A DNA stretch of 64,000 nucleotides from NCBI GenBank assembly GCA_963830385.1, contig CAWHMD010000008.1, positions 1-64,000 of the forward strand, written 5' to 3'. Origin of the DNA: Bog-532 sp963830385 (GTDB lineage: Bacteria > Actinomycetota > Actinomycetes > Streptosporangiales > Streptosporangiaceae). Numbering within the stretch: position 1 is the first letter of the stretch; each line of letters opens with the position of its first letter. The notes beneath the pieces are model-generated. The model ran no database searches. It was not told the DNA's origin and was given only the letters and a program-made list of their open reading frames with translations. The position numbers and the translations under genes were made by a program. Shown one piece after another: positions 26,507 through 34,926 of the stretch.

Positions 26507-26869
26507 ATGACAATCATCCCGACCACGAGCGACGGCAGCCAGCCGCGCCAGTGGAGCATCAGCAACCGAACCCTCATCGTCAGCGCCGAGGGCAAGCGAG
26601 TGCTGGCCGTCCTGAACGGGCGTGATCCGCTGCTACTCCCGCCCGGCAGCGTGCTGCAGCTCGGCGACCCGCTCGATGAACTTGTGGTCACCAGGGTCCG
26701 TGTCGTCGTGAGCGACGACGGCGGAGCCGTGTGCCTCGAGACCGAACCGGCCCCCGGACGCTACCGTGCTCTGGTAGGCCCCGGCCGTCCGGCGGAGCGG
26801 CCCGGTCACCTTCGCCCGATGCCGAGCCAGCCACCGGGGTGGAATCGTGTGCGCCCAGGCAACGGCTGA
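26507..26869 (+). CDS. Hypothetical protein, 120 aa
   Basis: A beta-rich small protein: RTLIVSAEGKRVLAVLNGRD, PLLLPPGSVLQLGDPLDELV, then TRVRVVVSDDGGAVCLET and a Pro/Arg-rich tail. The ATG at 26507 is preceded by GGAGG (26498-26502), which decides this start over upstream in-frame codons. The middle resembles a short sandwich domain but no family is recognised. It lies upstream of the DksA-like gene on the same strand, with an 87-base gap. Confidence 0.5.
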   Translation: MTIIPTTSDGSQPRQWSISNRTLIVSAEGKRVLAVLNGRDPLLLPPGSVLQLGDPLDELVVTRVRVVVSDDGGAVCLETEPAPGRYRALVGPGRPAERPGHLRPMPSQPPGWNRVRPGNG

Positions 26870-26956
26870 TGCGCGGCCCGCCCAGGCCGCGCTCGAACCG
26901 CTCGCGCGGTCGACGAGATGAGGAACCCGCAAGCTGTCATTCTGCAGGGAAGACCA

Positions 26957-27337
26957 ATGCTCACGGAAAACCAAGCAGTGCCGGCGGCTGCCACGCTGGC
27001 ACCGCCCGCAGAACCCGGCGGCCCGTACTGGCGGGCACTGCTGGAGGACCGATGGCGCGCACGGCTGCAGGAAGTCACCAAACTGGCGCTGGCCTACCAC
27101 GAGGCTGCCGCTTCGCCCGACGGGCGGGACGGCGACGCGGGATCGAAGCAGGCAGAGCGCCTGCTTCGCAGGACCGTCGCCGCCCGCAGGAAGCTCGCCA
27201 ACATTGACGAAGCCCTCGGCCGGCTCGCTTCGGGCGATTTCGGCCGCTGCGAGCAATGCCGGTCACCGCTTGCGCGTGAACTGCTCGCCGTCGTCCCCGA
27301 GACACGCTACTGCCCGGCGTGCGCGGAATCCGCCTAA
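26957..27337 (+). CDS. DksA/TraR family C4 zinc-finger protein, 126 aa
   Basis: The C-terminus holds the four-cysteine zinc finger FGRCEQCRSPLARELL...RYCPACAESA. Before it comes the conserved helix RKLANIDEALGRLASGDFGR, typical of DksA/TraR and RbpA-like RNA-polymerase-binding regulators. The N-terminal half is a charged coiled-coil helix region (RWRARLQEVTKLALAYHEAA). The start at 26957 has AGGGA upstream; an ATG at 26918 would add 13 residues. Such proteins bind in the polymerase secondary channel and tune stress transcription. Confidence 0.75.
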   Translation: MLTENQAVPAAATLAPPAEPGGPYWRALLEDRWRARLQEVTKLALAYHEAAASPDGRDGDAGSKQAERLLRRTVAARRKLANIDEALGRLASGDFGRCEQCRSPLARELLAVVPETRYCPACAESA

Positions 27338-27342
27338 TCTGG

Positions 27343-27540
27343 CGGTTCGAGACCGCCGGAATCACCCTGGACCGGCAACTGGCCGCCGTTCCGGTGCTGG
27401 CCGACCGCGCTGGCTGCACCAGGCGATCACCAACCTGCTCACGGACGCGCTGAAGTTCACCTCCGCCCGGGCGCCGGGTCACCGTGGCGGTGATGCGGAC
27501 GTCGGCGGTCTTGCCGATATGCCGCCAGGGTACCGAGTAG
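27343..27540 (+). pseudogene. Histidine kinase ATPase-domain fragment
   Basis: RFETAGITLDRQLAAVPVLA, then one base out of frame WLHQAITNLLTDALKFT, then (R)RVTVAVMRTSA. This matches the same region of the complete kinase at 48028-49380 (RFEGAEITLERRLGRAEILA, WLHQVITNLLTNALKFTPAG). The N-box is present but the rest of the kinase is absent. It is a relic of a second two-component system. Confidence 0.6.
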
Positions 27541-27842
27541 ACCACTTAGACCACCTGCCTGGGATGTCCGGGCTGATCTTCGCCGTGGCCCACCTGGTCG
27601 GCACGGACGGCTCGCCCGGCAGCGGCCGCAGTCTGTCCTTTCCACCGCATTGGACATCGCAGCCCGGGCGGCATCCTCCAGCGGCCGGCACGCTCAGCCT
27701 GCCCGGCGACCGCGGCCGGCCAGCGGCGGCCTTAGCCTGCATTTGCTCTAGGGACGCGAACTCCCGGCCATGCCAGAACGAGTCGCGAACATACGGCATC
27801 GGCCGGTCGAGCCCCGCCTCGTCCCTCGGCTTCAGGGTCCGT
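27541..27842. other. No gene recognised
   Basis: GC-rich non-coding or decayed sequence without recognisable protein text. Confidence 0.3.
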
Positions 27843-27900
27843 GCCGGGAATATTTTTACATATATAGTTGTTTAAACTAATAGTTTGGTTAAGAGGAGGT
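27843..27900 (+). promoter_or_regulatory. AT-rich promoter and strong ribosome site of the second HHE gene
   Basis: A sharply AT-rich block contains TTTTTACATATATAG and the 8-bp palindrome GTTTAAAC, then AAGAGGAGGT as ribosome site 5 bases before the ATG. The arrangement resembles the AT-rich upstream regions of the first HHE gene and ctaD. Confidence 0.45.
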
Positions 27901-27905
27901 GCCTG

Positions 27906-28412
27906 ATGACCATCATCTATGAAGGCGCCACTAATGAGGTCCGGCAGATCGTCCACCGTCACGCGATGCTGCGCCGTGGCCTGGAGCGGCGCGTCGGCAC
28001 GGTCTGCGATGCGGTGGCCTGCGGCGTCCCGTTCGATCGGCAACTGGTGGTACTGCGCGGCTACCTGGAAGAAGAAGTCCTGCCTCATGGCGCGGCGGAG
28101 GAACGCGTCCTCTACCGGGCGGCGGCCGACCGGGCCCACGGCGGCGATCTGGTCCGCGCGCTGACCGCCGAGCACCGCGAACTGGCCTACCTCGCCGGGC
28201 GCCTTCAGCCCCGCGTGGACGGCGACGAGGCCGCCAAGGTCGCGGAATGGATCGCGACGCTGTTCGCCGGTCACGTGGCCAAGGTGAATGACCTGCTGCT
28301 GCCCGCGCTCAGCGACGCGGAAGCGGATTTGGCCGCCCTGCTCACGGGCATGCGGGAGCCGTCACCGAAGGCCGCATCGGGCCGACAGCCGGAAACGCTG
28401 CAACGGTTTTAG
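27906..28412 (+). CDS. Hemerythrin HHE domain protein, 168 aa
   Basis: A four-helix diiron-type HHE protein. Metal-ligand segments are VRQIVHRHAMLRRGLERRV, LEEEVLPHGAAEERVLYR, TAEHRELAYLAGRL and FAGHVAKVNDLLLPALS. It is similar in layout to the HHE part of the gene at 11813-12780, but without DUF2249. These proteins bind O2 or NO or donate iron for Fe-S repair. It has a strong ribosome site, is intact, and is followed after 18 bases by transaldolase. Confidence 0.85.
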   Translation: MTIIYEGATNEVRQIVHRHAMLRRGLERRVGTVCDAVACGVPFDRQLVVLRGYLEEEVLPHGAAEERVLYRAAADRAHGGDLVRALTAEHRELAYLAGRLQPRVDGDEAAKVAEWIATLFAGHVAKVNDLLLPALSDAEADLAALLTGMREPSPKAASGRQPETLQRF

Positions 28413-28430
28413 CGATCACCTGGAGGTGTG

Positions 28431-29532
28431 ATGAGAGACCCGATTGCCAGGCTGCGGGAGGCCGGGGTCTCGGTCTGGCTGGATGACCTCAGCCGGGAAC
28501 GGCTGACCACCGGCAGTCTTGCTGCGCTGCGCGATCGCGGAGTATCCGGGGTGACGACCAACCCGACGATCTTCGCCCGCGCCATCAGCGACAGCGACGC
28601 CTACGACAGTCAGATCCGTGACCTGAAGCTGCGCAGATGAGTGTGGATCAGGCACTGCGGGAACTGACCGCGTCCGACGTGCGCCAGGCATGCGACGTGC
28701 TCCGCCCGGCGTATGAGGCGACCGGCGGGCTGGACGGGCGGGTGTCGATCGAGGTCGACCCGCGGATCGCCCGCGACACCGGCCGCACCGTCGCCGAAGC
28801 CCGCTCGCTGTGGTGGCTGGTGGACCGGCCCAACCTGTTCGTCAAGATCCCAGCCGCGAAGCAGGGCCTGCCGGCGATCACTGCCTGCCTGGCCGAGGGG
28901 ATCAGCATCAACGTCACACTGATCTTCTCCCTGGCCCGTTACGGCGAGGTGATCGAGGCGTTCCTGGCTGGCCTGGAACAGGCCCGCGGCGCCGGGCTCG
29001 ATCTGTCCGGCATCGCATCGGTCGCCTCGTTCTTCGTATCCCGGGTGGACACCGAGATCGACAAGCGGCTGGAGAAAACCGGCATGCCGCAGGCGGCCGC
29101 GCTGCGCGGCAAGGCCGCCATCGCCAACGCCCGGCTCGCATATCAGCGCTATGAGGACATGCTGGCCATGGACCGGTGGCGGGCGCTGGAACAGGCGGGC
29201 GCCCGGCCGCAGCGCCCGCTGTGGGCCTCCACCAGCGTCAAGGACCCCGCCTACTCCGACACCCGGTACGTGACTGGCCTGGTCGCACCCAGCGTGATCA
29301 ATACCATGCCCGAGGCCACGCTCAATGCGGTCACCGACCACGGCGACATCCCGGATGACAGCATCCACGGCACCTACGCGGACTCGCAGGCCGTCCTCGA
29401 CGAGTTGGCGGCGCTCGGCGTCGACTACGACGACGTTGTCCCGATATTGGAAGACCAGGGCGTGACCATGTTCGACGCGAGCTGGGCCACCTCGGCCAGC
29501 GGTTCGCCACGGCCCTCCGCGCACAGGAGTGA
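28431..29532 (+). pseudogene. tal: Transaldolase with two frameshifts
   Basis: The actinobacterial transaldolase is covered end to end: VWLDDLSRERLTTGSLAAL, GVTTNPTIFARAIS, then after a missing base at about 28637 MSVDQALRELTASDVRQACD, VDRPNLFVKIPAAKQGLPAI (Schiff-base Lys region), VASFFVSRVDTEIDKRLEK, RPLWASTSVKDPAYSDTRYV and DYDDVVPILEDQGVTMFDA. Near 29485 another missing C shifts the ending, which should be LGQRFATALRAQE with TGA at 29530. It transfers dihydroxyacetone units in the pentose-phosphate pathway. As written the main frame (28637 onward) lacks the first 69 residues. Confidence 0.8.
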
Positions 29533-29546
29533 CGTTATGCCAGCTT

Positions 29547-29856
29547 CATCATCGCCGGCATCGGCGCCGCCTCGCAGACCGGTCGTCGCCGGGATGAACG
29601 TCAATGTCTGGGACGTGAACGGCACGATCGGTGACCTGGCCCGGCCCGGCCAGGCGGTCGATCCGGGACGGCTCGCCGACCCCGCGGTACCGCTCGATGA
29701 AGTCGCCGCCACGCACGACCGGGAGGTCCTCGTGATAACCGTTCCGGGTGCTGCTGCCACGCAGGGCCCCGCGGACGCGCAATTTCTCACCGGCCGGGCC
29801 AGCATGGCCTGTCACGCGCGGAATCGCGCTGGCCGGGCGCTGAAGGGAGATGCGTT
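29547..29856 (+). other. Protein-like stretch of unknown identity
   Basis: A frame from the ATG at 29595 reads MNVNVWDVNGTIGDLARPGQ, AVDPGRLADPAVPLDEVAAT and REVLVITVPGAAATQGPAD. It lies between transaldolase and DUF488 and could be the decayed start of a sugar-phosphate enzyme, but no motif settles this. It runs on out of phase over the DUF488 gene, so it is not a complete gene. Confidence 0.3.
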
Positions 29857-30219
29857 ATGGGTACTGACATCCGGGTCCGCCGCGTCTACGATCAACCCGC
29901 CCCCGAGGACGGGGCTCGCGTGCTGGTGGACCGGGTATGGCCACGCGGGATGCGCAAGGACGCCGCCCACCTGGACGAGTGGGCCAAAGACGTCGCGCCG
30001 TCGGCAGAGCTGCGGACCTGGTACCGGCACGAGCCGGCCAAGTTCGGTGAATTCCGTCGCCGCTACATCGCCGAACTGGCCGAACCCGGCTGGCACGAAG
30101 CCCTCGACCGGCTTCGGCGGCTCGCGGCGGACCGCACGGTGACACTGCTGACCGCCACCAAGGATCTGGAGCTGAGCCAGGCCGCTGTCCTCGCCGGACT
30201 GCTGCGGGAGTCCTCGTAG
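29857..30219 (+). CDS. DUF488 family protein (YeaO-like), 120 aa
   Basis: Intact small protein with family motifs IRVRRVYDQPAPEDGARVLV, DRVWPRGMRKDAAHLDEWAK, DVAPSAELRTWYRHEP and a C-terminal TVTLLTATKDLELSQAAVLA. The conserved Asp-Arg-x-Trp-Pro-Arg-Gly motif is present. DUF488 proteins are of unknown biochemical function. The ATG at 29857 follows AAGGGAG. Its neighbours are transaldolase and pyruvate kinase fragments. Confidence 0.8.
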   Translation: MGTDIRVRRVYDQPAPEDGARVLVDRVWPRGMRKDAAHLDEWAKDVAPSAELRTWYRHEPAKFGEFRRRYIAELAEPGWHEALDRLRRLAADRTVTLLTATKDLELSQAAVLAGLLRESS

Positions 30220-30378
30220 CCGCGGGACCCCCCACTGGTGCCCCGGTCTCCTCCGCCGCGCTGCCCGGCTCTGGCACGGTCCCGGCGATCAGGCGGGTCG
30301 GCATCTCCGCCAGCCGCCCAGGGCAGCATGCAGTCTCAAGCAGGACCGCCGTCTGTCATGTGCCTGCTGTCAGCCTCG

Positions 30379-30735
30379 TCAGGCCGTCCGGGCGCTCGCT
30401 GCGGGCCGGGTGTCCGGACCCGGCGCGATTCCGGCGCGCATCGGCAGGGGTGGTCGCATGCCGGCGGTGCCGGTGAGACCGGCCAGGTAACGAAGCCTCT
30501 CAACGCCAGGCCGCACGATCTGGTCTGGGCCAATGACGGTGGGGATCACCTGGCTGGGCAGGGCCAGCCAGTCCTGCCGCCGCCGCCGGATCCGCCGCCA
30601 CCCAGCCGTGGTCAGCGGCCCGCCGCCCGGCGCGATCGTGCCGCCCGACCGGCGCACGACCCGGGCCAGATCCGGATCCCGCAGCAGACTGGGAATGTTC
30701 GGGCTGGCCAGCCGGTCGGCGATGTCTTCGAGGGG
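30379..30735 (-). pseudogene. Unidentified gene fragment abutting a pyruvate kinase fragment
   Basis: The leftward reading has protein-like text: EEQFRPLEDIADRLASPNIP, SLLRDPDLARVVRRSGGTIA, then DWLALPSQVIPTVIGPDQIV and ERLRYLAGLTGTAG, ending near 30379. It has no start codon; it begins exactly where the opposite-strand pyruvate kinase fragment begins. The family is unknown. A rearrangement probably removed its 5' end. Confidence 0.35.
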
Positions 30736-30926
30736 GCGGAACTGTTCCTCATCCCGCCCGCGGACTCAACCGACGCCATAGTGCGCCTGGTCGACCAGGC
30801 GATGATGTCCGTGCCATGTCATCAGGCGGCGACCTCGTCGTGATCGTCGCGGGATCGCCGCCGGAGACCGTGGGTTCCACCAACATGATCTGGGTTCACC
30901 GGCTCCATGCCGATGACCACACCTGA
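30736..30926 (+). pseudogene. Pyruvate kinase C-terminal fragment 1
   Basis: GAELFLIPPADSTDAIVRLV and DQAMMSVPCHQ, then after one lost base GDLVVIVAGSPPETVGSTNM and IWVHRLHADDHT with a stop. This is the last 60 residues of the pyruvate kinase C-terminal domain. The catalytic barrel is absent. A second copy with the same left breakpoint lies at 32193-32386. Confidence 0.7.
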
Positions 30927-31036
30927 GGATCCTCGATGCCGACCACACAGGGCGGAAACGCCGTGACGCCTTCAAGCGAAGCCGTCATAGCCAAGAGGGC
31001 CGTGGGAGGCCATCGCGGCTTGGGCGATGGGGTCTA

Positions 31037-31561
31037 TCACATCTGGAAATTGGCGGGTGGAAGGGGTGAGACTGGGGGCTCCGGTAGCCTCGGGCCTGGA
31101 TCACCGCGGCTACCGTCATGCTGCTCTGCCTTGGCGCCGCGGAAGCGGGGAACGGCGGTCCACCCGCGGCAGCAGATGTAGGCCGCGATGAGGACGGCAG
31201 CGAGACCGGCGTCCCAGCCGATGATGGTTCCGGCGCCGGCGATGCCGCCGTGAACGGCGTAGCCGACTGCCGTGAAGGTCATTGCGAGCTTGCTGGCGAT
31301 GACGAGTTCCCACATCCCCCGGTAGTGGCGCGGGTGCAGCATGAGCAGCACGAATAGGCCGGTGAAGAGGACCAGGCCGTACATGCGCCAAGTCTCGACG
31401 ACCTTTGTCGCGCCCTCGGCGTCTAGAACGGTCAGCAGCGCCGTTCCGGCCGCCCCGGCCGCGCTGAGAACGGCGAGCCACATGAGCGCCCGCCCGGCCA
31501 GCTCGCGCCGCGACATGGGGGCAGCGTGCGAGGTGGTGTCGGTAGCGGTGTTTGCGGACAC
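31037..31561 (-). CDS. Four-helix membrane protein, 174 aa
   Basis: GTG start at 31561 with GGAGG five bases upstream. Hydrophobic segments are ALMWLAVLSAAGAAGTALL, MYGLVLFTGLFVLLML, the helix around IASKLAMTFTAVGYAVHGGI, and WDAGLAAVLIAAYICCRGW; the C-terminal 35 residues are hydrophilic and Pro-rich. No family is recognised. It looks intact although surrounded by gene fragments. Confidence 0.55.
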   Translation of the reverse strand: MSANTATDTTSHAAPMSRRELAGRALMWLAVLSAAGAAGTALLTVLDAEGATKVVETWRMYGLVLFTGLFVLLMLHPRHYRGMWELVIASKLAMTFTAVGYAVHGGIAGAGTIIGWDAGLAAVLIAAYICCRGWTAVPRFRGAKAEQHDGSRGDPGPRLPEPPVSPLPPANFQM

Positions 31562-31869
31562 TATGGCCTCCAGGTGCCAGATGCTTCTCCGGTAGGCCGG
31601 AGCTTGCTTTCATACAATCCGGTGGGCGTGAATTCGTGATGAAGTAAATGTGGTCCGCGGATGGAGGTGCCGCCACCAATCCCGCTCCCACTGGTTCCAC
31701 CAGCGCACGCAACCAGCCAAGATTGTCCGTGGTGGTCCTCAGAACCTGGCCGTTGACACGGGATCTGAGCTGGCGAACACCGGGTCGGTGGTCTCGATGG
31801 CCACCAGGGCGGCCAGCAGCCGCGTGGCCAGGGTCTGTCGGTCGGCCCATAGGAAGAACCGCGCCGGCC

Positions 31870-32192
31870 CGGCGGCCGCGCCCGGCGACCTCGGCCAGCG
31901 GCGAGATGTAGGGCCGGTTGTCCCCAGCCAGCCAGCGTCCCGAGCGGCGGCAGCTGCAGCGTGACCCGGTGATCCAGAGAGCCGTCGGCGGTCCGGAACC
32001 AGGCCAGGCCCCGGCCCCGCTCGGCATGTTCCAGAGCGAGCACGTCGCGTTCCACCCGCTCTCGCAGGTCCCGCATCGCCATGCGCCGTTCGCGCGGCTC
32101 CCGCATGTCAACCTCGCGGCTCACCTCGCGCAAGTTGCTGCGCAGCTCGACCAGCCATCCTGGCACGGCCGCCGTGTTGGCCGGGTCCCGCG
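31870..32192 (-). pseudogene. Rv2629-like (baeRF) protein fragment
   Basis: RDPANTAAVPGWLVELRSNL, REVSREVDMREPRERRMAMR, RGLAWFRTADGSLDHRVTLQ, then after a shift NRPYISPLAEVAGRGRR. This closely matches residues 24-130 of the intact protein at 39591-40742. The start codon region is missing; homology begins abruptly at 32192, back to back with pyruvate kinase fragment 2. It is non-functional. Confidence 0.7.
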
Positions 32193-32386
32193 GGGCCGAA
32201 CCGTTCCTCGTCCCGCCCGCCGACTCAACCGACGCCATCGTGCGCCTGGTCGATCAGGCGCTGATGTCCATGCCACGCCATCAGCCGGGCGACCTCGTGG
32301 TGATCATCGCGGGATCGCCGCCGGGCACCGTGGGGTCCACCAACATGATCCGGGTCCACCGACTCCACGCCGATGACCACACCTGA
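32193..32386 (+). pseudogene. Pyruvate kinase C-terminal fragment 2
   Basis: GAEPFLVPPADSTDAIVRLV, DQALMSMPRHQPGDLVVIIA, GSPPGTVGSTNMIRVHRLHA and DDHT, with a stop. It is the better preserved of two copies and has no internal frameshift. It begins at the same residue as fragment 1. Similarity between the two blocks continues about 40 bases past the stop codons. Confidence 0.7.
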
Positions 32387-32690
32387 AGATCCTCAAGGCC
32401 GGCCACACAGGGCCGAAACGCCGCCGCCCAGCGGGTCATCGCGGGTGAGATCCCCGATTCCCGGCGCGGCCCGACCGTGGGCGCAAAGCCCGGGCTCAAG
32501 GACGGGACCGCAGCCGCGGTGGCGTCATCGAATGCGCCGGCGGGGAAGATAGCCGGTCCGGAACCCGGATCTGGCGTGTAGAACCACCGCGGAGGAACGA
32601 TGGGGCCATCGCGAAGCGATGGCCACGCCACCGCGGTGCTGGTGACACTGTCGCCGTTGATCACCCCGGCGAGCACGAACGCCGCAGCCC
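32387..32690. other. No gene recognised
   Basis: GC-rich sequence without a recognisable protein. It begins with the tail of the duplicated block described for the pyruvate kinase fragments. Confidence 0.3.
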
Positions 32691-32699
32691 TGCGGTTAC

Positions 32700-33098
32700 G
32701 CGGGCTGGCCCGCTGCGGCCTCGTAGGTCAACAGCTCGAAGTGCGCCATCTGCCATCGCCGCGCCCGGCGAAGCAGCGGGATCAGGAAACGCTGCTGAAC
32801 CGGGTACTTGCGGCCAGCTTCCTGGCGACCCGGCTGGCCTGTTCGCCGGGTAGCCGCCGTGCGACCGCATCGAGCGGCGGCCCGAGCTGACTAGGCCCAG
32901 CACAGTGCACGGCTTTACTTCCACCTCCTCGGTATGCCGCAGGCATTTCACCGCGGCCGACCGGTCCCAGGCCCCGAAGTAAGCCCGGTCACCGTCGACC
33001 ACCCCGTGCACGGCCGTCGATACCGGAATGCCATCAGGCTTGAACGTGGTCAGGAGCATGTACCTGGCCCTCGCAACAGCAGCGAAGTAGCCGCTGCT
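32700..33098 (-). pseudogene. PPOX-class protein copy 2, disrupted by IS3 copy 4
   Basis: The leftward frame entering from the IS reads SGYFAAVARARYMLLTTFKP, DGIPVSTAVHGVVDGDRAYF, then KPCTVLGLVS. Two single-base shifts follow before the ending KYPVQQRFLIPLLRRARRWQ and MAHFELLTYE. It is closely related to the intact protein at 25576-26070. Its first codons lie on the far side of the IS (34412-34458). The insertion and the frameshifts both inactivate it. Confidence 0.7.
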
Positions 33099-33142
33099 TG
33101 GGCCGCCCCGGCAACTTTAGAGGCACTTTCTTGCCGATATGA

Positions 33143-34003
33143 TTAACTTACCAGGTTTCCCTGGTGCGAGTTGTAGCTTTCCTCGAATTCCTCCGGCGGG
33201 ACATATCCGCAGGCGGAGTGCAGCCTTTCCCGGTTATACCAGGCGACCCATTCCAGGGTTGCCAGCATGACATCAGCCGTCCCCGCCCACGGGCCTTCCC
33301 GCTCGATCAGCTCCTTCTTGTAAAGGCTGTTGAGCGATTCCGCGGCCGCATTGTCGTAAGAGTCTCCCTTCCGGCCGACCGAGCGGACCGCGCTTATCTC
33401 GCCGAGTCGCTCGGCGTACCGTATCGACGTATATTGCACTCCGCGATCGGAATGATGGACCAGGTTCCCGTCGATCCGGTCGCCCCGCGACCAGATCGCC
33501 ATTTCAAGCGCATCGAGGGCAAGCTCCGCCCGGAGTGTATCGGACACCTGCCAGCCGACGATTTTCCGCGAGAAAAGATCGAGAATGAACGAGGAATACA
33601 CAAAGCCGCCCGCCGTCTCGACGTAGGTAATGTCAGCGACCCAGCGCCGGTTCGGCGCGGGCGCGGTGAAGTCCCGCTCCAGCAGGTCAGACGGCCGCTC
33701 GTGCCCCGGTCCGGCCGGGACCGTGGTCCGCGGCCTCTTCCGCCTGGCCGCGGCGCCGGCGATGCCGAGCTCGCGCATCAGCCGCTCGACCGTGCACCGG
33801 GCCACCCCGGTTCCCTCGCGGCTCAGCTCGCGCCATACTTTCCGCGCACCATAAACCCCGCGCCCTTTCTCCTTCCAGACGCGCATGATCTCCTTCTTCA
33901 GCTCCTCGTCCCGCGCATCGCGCGCGGGCGGGTTCTCCTCTCGCTTCTTCGCCGCGTAATACGTGGACGGCGCGATTTCCAGGACCGCGCAGGCCGGCTC
34001 CAC
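33143..34003 (-). CDS. IS3 OrfB transposase (copy 4)
   Basis: Protein identical to OrfB of copy 1, catalytic residues complete. Confidence 0.92.
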   Translation of the reverse strand: MEPACAVLEIAPSTYYAAKKREENPPARDARDEELKKEIMRVWKEKGRGVYGARKVWRELSREGTGVARCTVERLMRELGIAGAAARRKRPRTTVPAGPGHERPSDLLERDFTAPAPNRRWVADITYVETAGGFVYSSFILDLFSRKIVGWQVSDTLRAELALDALEMAIWSRGDRIDGNLVHHSDRGVQYTSIRYAERLGEISAVRSVGRKGDSYDNAAAESLNSLYKKELIEREGPWAGTADVMLATLEWVAWYNRERLHSACGYVPPEEFEESYNSHQGNLVS

Positions 34004-34038
34004 TCCAAACCGGTCCTTATGCGAATCGACGAACTCGA

Positions 34039-34368
34039 CTAGCGCGGAAATCGGGGGTCGAGTTCCCGGGCGAAATAAGCGCTCGCCGCCTTCAGGATCT
34101 CATTCGCCCGCCGCAACTCGCGGACTTCCCTTTCCAGCTCCGCTATGCGCTTTCCGTCGCCACTAGTCGTACCGGGCCGCTGCCCTGAATCGACCTCCGC
34201 TTTCTCGACCCAGTTGCGGAGAGTCTCGGGGTTTATGCCCAGCCGCTCGCCGACCCGTGCGAGAGTGCCGCGTGTGCTACCCGATTCCGCACGCAGCTCG
34301 AAGACCATCGCAACCGCACGTTCCCGCAGTTCGGCGGGGTGCTGCTTCCGTGACGCCATGAGCCCCAA
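34039..34368 (-). CDS. IS3 OrfA (copy 4)
   Basis: Protein identical to OrfA of copy 1. Confidence 0.9.
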   Translation of the reverse strand: MGLMASRKQHPAELRERAVAMVFELRAESGSTRGTLARVGERLGINPETLRNWVEKAEVDSGQRPGTTSGDGKRIAELEREVRELRRANEILKAASAYFARELDPRFPR

Positions 34369-34411
34369 CTTTCCCAGAAGTCACAGCCTCCAAGGAACCC
34401 GGGGCAGCTCA

Positions 34412-34464
34412 GCTGGCGGCTTGCTGCTGCTAAATGCTCGCGGCTGCGGACGGCCGGCCTGACA
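34412..34464 (-). pseudogene. 5' end of the PPOX gene disrupted by IS3 copy 4
   Basis: A ribosome site GGAGGAG and an ATG (34464-34462) precede MSGRPSAAASI and a stop, followed by QQQAAS up to the IS. The layout matches the first 17 codons of the intact paralogue (MPYRPPVSDSSSEREAADG). The in-frame stop suggests that the gene was already decaying. Confidence 0.5.
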
Positions 34465-34635
34465 TGTCTCCTCCTTCATCACCGGATGCGACGGCCAGTT
34501 TGAGCAGCCGGCACGCAGAGCCGATGCCGGCGCGGTGAAGGAACGATGAAGAGCTGCCGCGGCGGTGACAGGGGGACGGGCGGTGCTTCGCGCCGCGGGG
34601 CCAGGCGCGCGGCGGGGTGGTGCCGGTGCCCGGGA

Positions 34636-34926
34636 TCACGCGGCCCGTGCCCTGCCCGGATCAGTCCTGGCCGCCCGCTCGGCGGGCGTTGCCGTGTCCC
34701 GCTTATCCGCTGGTGATGCCTCGGTCCCGCCGGACAGGGAGTCCGGGCTTTCCTCCTGCCGCCCAGCAGGCGCGCGAACTGTCCAGTCGGCCGTGCCGTG
34801 CCGTGAGGACGCCCTACGCCGCCACGTGGGATGGGCGTCAGCATGGAACACCAGGACGATCCAGGCCGCGAGGGCGACCACGACGACGACCGAGACGATG
34901 CCCAGTCCCGATGTTGATCCTGTCAT
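34636..34926 (-). CDS. Small single-helix membrane protein, 96 aa (paralogue A)
   Basis: MTGSTSGLGIVSVVVVVALA opens an N-terminal membrane helix ending IVLVFHADAHP. A hydrophilic Ser/Glu/Ala-rich cytoplasmic or external tail follows, with EESPDSLSGGTEASPA and ERAARTDPGRARAA. The protein at 35860-36150 has exactly the same length and layout, so the two are paralogues in opposite orientation 930 bases apart. No family is recognised. The ATG at 34926 is preferred over the upstream GTG at 34977 because it matches the paralogue. Confidence 0.6.
   Translation of the reverse strand: MTGSTSGLGIVSVVVVVALAAWIVLVFHADAHPTWRRRASSRHGTADWTVRAPAGRQEESPDSLSGGTEASPADKRDTATPAERAARTDPGRARAA

Larger units (their letters stand above)
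33099..34411 (-). mobile_element. IS3-family insertion sequence, copy 4 (inside a PPOX gene)
   Basis: Same 1313-bp element with target duplication GCT (33096-33098 and 34412-34414). It is inserted within about the first 18 codons of a PPOX-type gene of the same orientation. Confidence 0.95.

Noticed and set aside
28637..30142. 501-codon frame read as one long protein
   Set aside because: Only the first 280 codons are transaldolase; the rest is out-of-frame text over the unknown stretch and the DUF488 gene.
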